From: JBFLYZ01 sp040756415
GTDB taxonomy: Bacteria; Bacteroidota; Bacteroidia; JADZBD01
DNA: 7,262 nt
Assembly: GCA_040756415.1 (NCBI GenBank)
Contig: JBFLYZ010000105.1
Span: 1-7,262, forward strand
Direction of reading: 5' to 3'
Positions 6,023 to 7,262 of this stretch are shown here, piece after piece; the first letter of the stretch is position 1; each line of letters begins with the position of its first letter. The position numbers and the translations under genes were made by a program. The notes beneath the pieces were generated by a model. It worked only from the letters and a program-made list of their open reading frames with translations. It did no database searches and was not told where the DNA came from.

Positions 6023-6225
6023 TTACGCACTTAAAGAAGATCTACGTTCCCAACACGCTGTAACTCCGAATTTTGAATGGGTTTAGAATAATGACAAGCA
6101 CCTCAAATTCAGCGGGTTCAACATAAAAAGTTATTCAAGAAAAAAGTCTTTTTTGGATAAAATTGACATTAAAAACAAATTTAATATAGATTAAACAACA
6201 TTATTTTGCTATATTTGTAATAAAT
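6023..6225. other. AT-rich intergenic spacer
   Basis: These 203 bases between the peptidase and the ATPase hold no credible gene; the longest ATG frame noticed, at about 6094, is 11 codons. A run-type inverted repeat, AAAAAAG-T-CTTTTTT, near 6143-6157 has only A-T pairs in its arms and no usable loop, so it is not a convincing terminator. The only clear signal is the promoter element at 6210-6217. Confidence 0.5.
6210..6217 (+). promoter_or_regulatory. -7 promoter element for the ATPase gene
   Basis: TATATTTG is an exact match to TAnnTTTG and is the same octamer as the HMA -7 element. It ends only 8 bases before the ATG at 6226, so the transcript should be leaderless or nearly so. No TTG/TTTG -33 element is seen 19-21 bases upstream; the nearest (TTGAC at 6163) is too far. 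Confidence 0.45.
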
Positions 6226-7262
6226 ATGTCGAAAAAACCAAAACTAAAACCCATTTCCGAGGAATTAGTCCTTGAGCGGATGCGATTTGAAAATCCGTGG
6301 TGGGTAACGGGTGAAATTGACGATGACTACAATCAAATGCAGCGCAGATTATATTTCGATCTGTTCTTTCCTTTGGTTGAAGAGATTGATATAAAACGAG
6401 CAGTTGTTCTGATGGGGCCTCGCAGGGTTGGAAAAACTGTAATGATGTATCATACTATAGAAAAACTTCTGCAAAATAAAATCAACAGGCATAGTATTTG
6501 TTTCATAGGCATTGATAATCCCATTTATCTTAATATCGGGCTGGAGGAGTTATTTAAACTCGCTATGAAAGCGGCTGGCAACACCAATCCAAAAGGGTGG
6601 TTCGTTTTTTTCGATGAAATACAATATTTAAAAGATTGGGAAGTTCACTTAAAAGTATTAGTAGATAGTTATCCTAATACTAAATTTATTGTGTCCGGCT
6701 CAGCCGCGGCAGCATTAAAATTAAAAAGCACTGAGAGTGGTGCTGGACGTTTTACTGAGTTTATGCTACCCCCTCTTACTTTTCATGAATACATTCATTT
6801 AAAAAAATATGACCACCTAATTAGACCATCCACCCTACATTGGAATGGCAACGTGAATGATTTTTTCACCTCTATCAATTTTAAAGAAATAAACAATCAT
6901 TTTATTAATTACATAAATTTTGGAGGATACCCTGAAGTAATTTTCTCTGAAAAAATACAAGCTAACCCAGGCCGGTACATAAAAAGTGACATCGTAGATA
7001 AGGTATTACTTCGGGATTTGCCTAGTTTATACGGCATTAAGGATGTACAAGAACTGAATTCCTTTTTTACCACATTGGCATATTACAGTGGTAATGAGGT
7101 TTCGCTTGACTCGCTTTCCAGAAACAGCGGAATTGAAAAAAATTTATTGAAGAAATACCTCGAGTATCTTGAGGCAGCATTCCTTATTCGGGTTATCCAC
7201 CGTATAGACGATACAGCAAAAAAATTTCAGCGAGCTATTTTTTACAAAGTATTTTTAACCAA
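6226..7262 (+). CDS. AAA-family ATPase with DUF4143-type C-terminal region, 3' end beyond the window
   Basis: The frame is open from ATG 6226 to the window end (345 complete codons, no stop), so the C terminus is missing. Residues about 25-220 form an AAA_14-type P-loop domain. Walker A is GPRRVGKT (64-71). Walker B is FVFFDEIQ (126-133). A sensor-1-like IVSGS (155-159) follows, then GAGRF (172-176) with a conserved Arg and LPPLTFHEYI. The later part has FGGYPEV (232-238) and LLRDLPSLYGIKDVQEL, then a winged-helix-like segment (SLDSLSRNSGIEKNLLKKYLEYLEAAFLI), as in DUF4143 proteins. This widespread family often occurs in variable genomic islands; its biological role is poorly defined and I assign no specific one. 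Composition is AT-rich, with many AAA, TTT and ATA codons, unlike asd. The start is supported by the -7 element 8 bases upstream and by the usual distance to Walker A. Confidence 0.92.
   Translation, partial: MSKKPKLKPISEELVLERMRFENPWWVTGEIDDDYNQMQRRLYFDLFFPLVEEIDIKRAVVLMGPRRVGKTVMMYHTIEKLLQNKINRHSICFIGIDNPIYLNIGLEELFKLAMKAAGNTNPKGWFVFFDEIQYLKDWEVHLKVLVDSYPNTKFIVSGSAAAALKLKSTESGAGRFTEFMLPPLTFHEYIHLKKYDHLIRPSTLHWNGNVNDFFTSINFKEINNHFINYINFGGYPEVIFSEKIQANPGRYIKSDIVDKVLLRDLPSLYGIKDVQELNSFFTTLAYYSGNEVSLDSLSRNSGIEKNLLKKYLEYLEAAFLIRVIHRIDDTAKKFQRAIFYKVFLT

Overview
The window looks like a chromosomal stretch from a Bacteroidota bacterium, probably of the Chitinophagia/Sphingobacteriia type. Four things support this. 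A secreted M23 peptidase carries a C-terminal domain resembling the type IX secretion (T9SS) sorting signal. Exact copies of the Bacteroidota -7 promoter element TAnnTTTG lie just upstream of three genes. Shine-Dalgarno sites are essentially absent. The protein set (GNAT-nitrilase fusion, short lipoprotein with a DPF-x4-SRK-x-RLAG-x-WK motif, periplasmic HMA protein, DUF4143 ATPase) is typical of the phylum.

Layout. Positions 1-195 hold a possible promoter, a 16-codon reading frame and a strong intrinsic terminator directly in front of asd. The terminator can be drawn with a competing antiterminator, so this may be an attenuator. Positions 196-1188 are asd (aspartate-semialdehyde dehydrogenase). 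Convergent to it, 2956-1316 on the minus strand encodes a 546-residue GNAT plus carbon-nitrogen hydrolase protein. A divergent intergenic region (2957-3179) holds three copies of a 13-bp motif at exact 21-bp spacing, then a promoter for a small lipoprotein gene (3180-3529) broken by a one-base frameshift. Convergent to that is a periplasmic heavy-metal-associated domain protein (3887-3549, minus). Divergent from it is a large secreted M23 metallopeptidase gene (3965-6022) interrupted by one in-frame TGA. After a 203-bp AT-rich spacer, an AAA/DUF4143 ATPase gene begins at 6226 and runs off the window.

The window splits into two by base composition. Up to about 5780 it is GC-rich (sample 60-base lines count 52-67% GC by hand). 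From about 5780 to the end it is AT-rich (sample lines 23-40%). The change falls inside the peptidase gene, at the start of its sorting domain, not at a gene boundary. This suggests an incoming AT-rich segment carrying the sorting-domain 3' end and the ATPase.

The genes do not form one pathway: asd is a housekeeping gene and the others are independent transcription units in alternating orientation. No complete, clearly new multi-gene system is visible. The most interesting items are the asd leader, the helically phased repeats, the composition break inside the peptidase gene and the two gene-disrupting lesions within about 1 kb.
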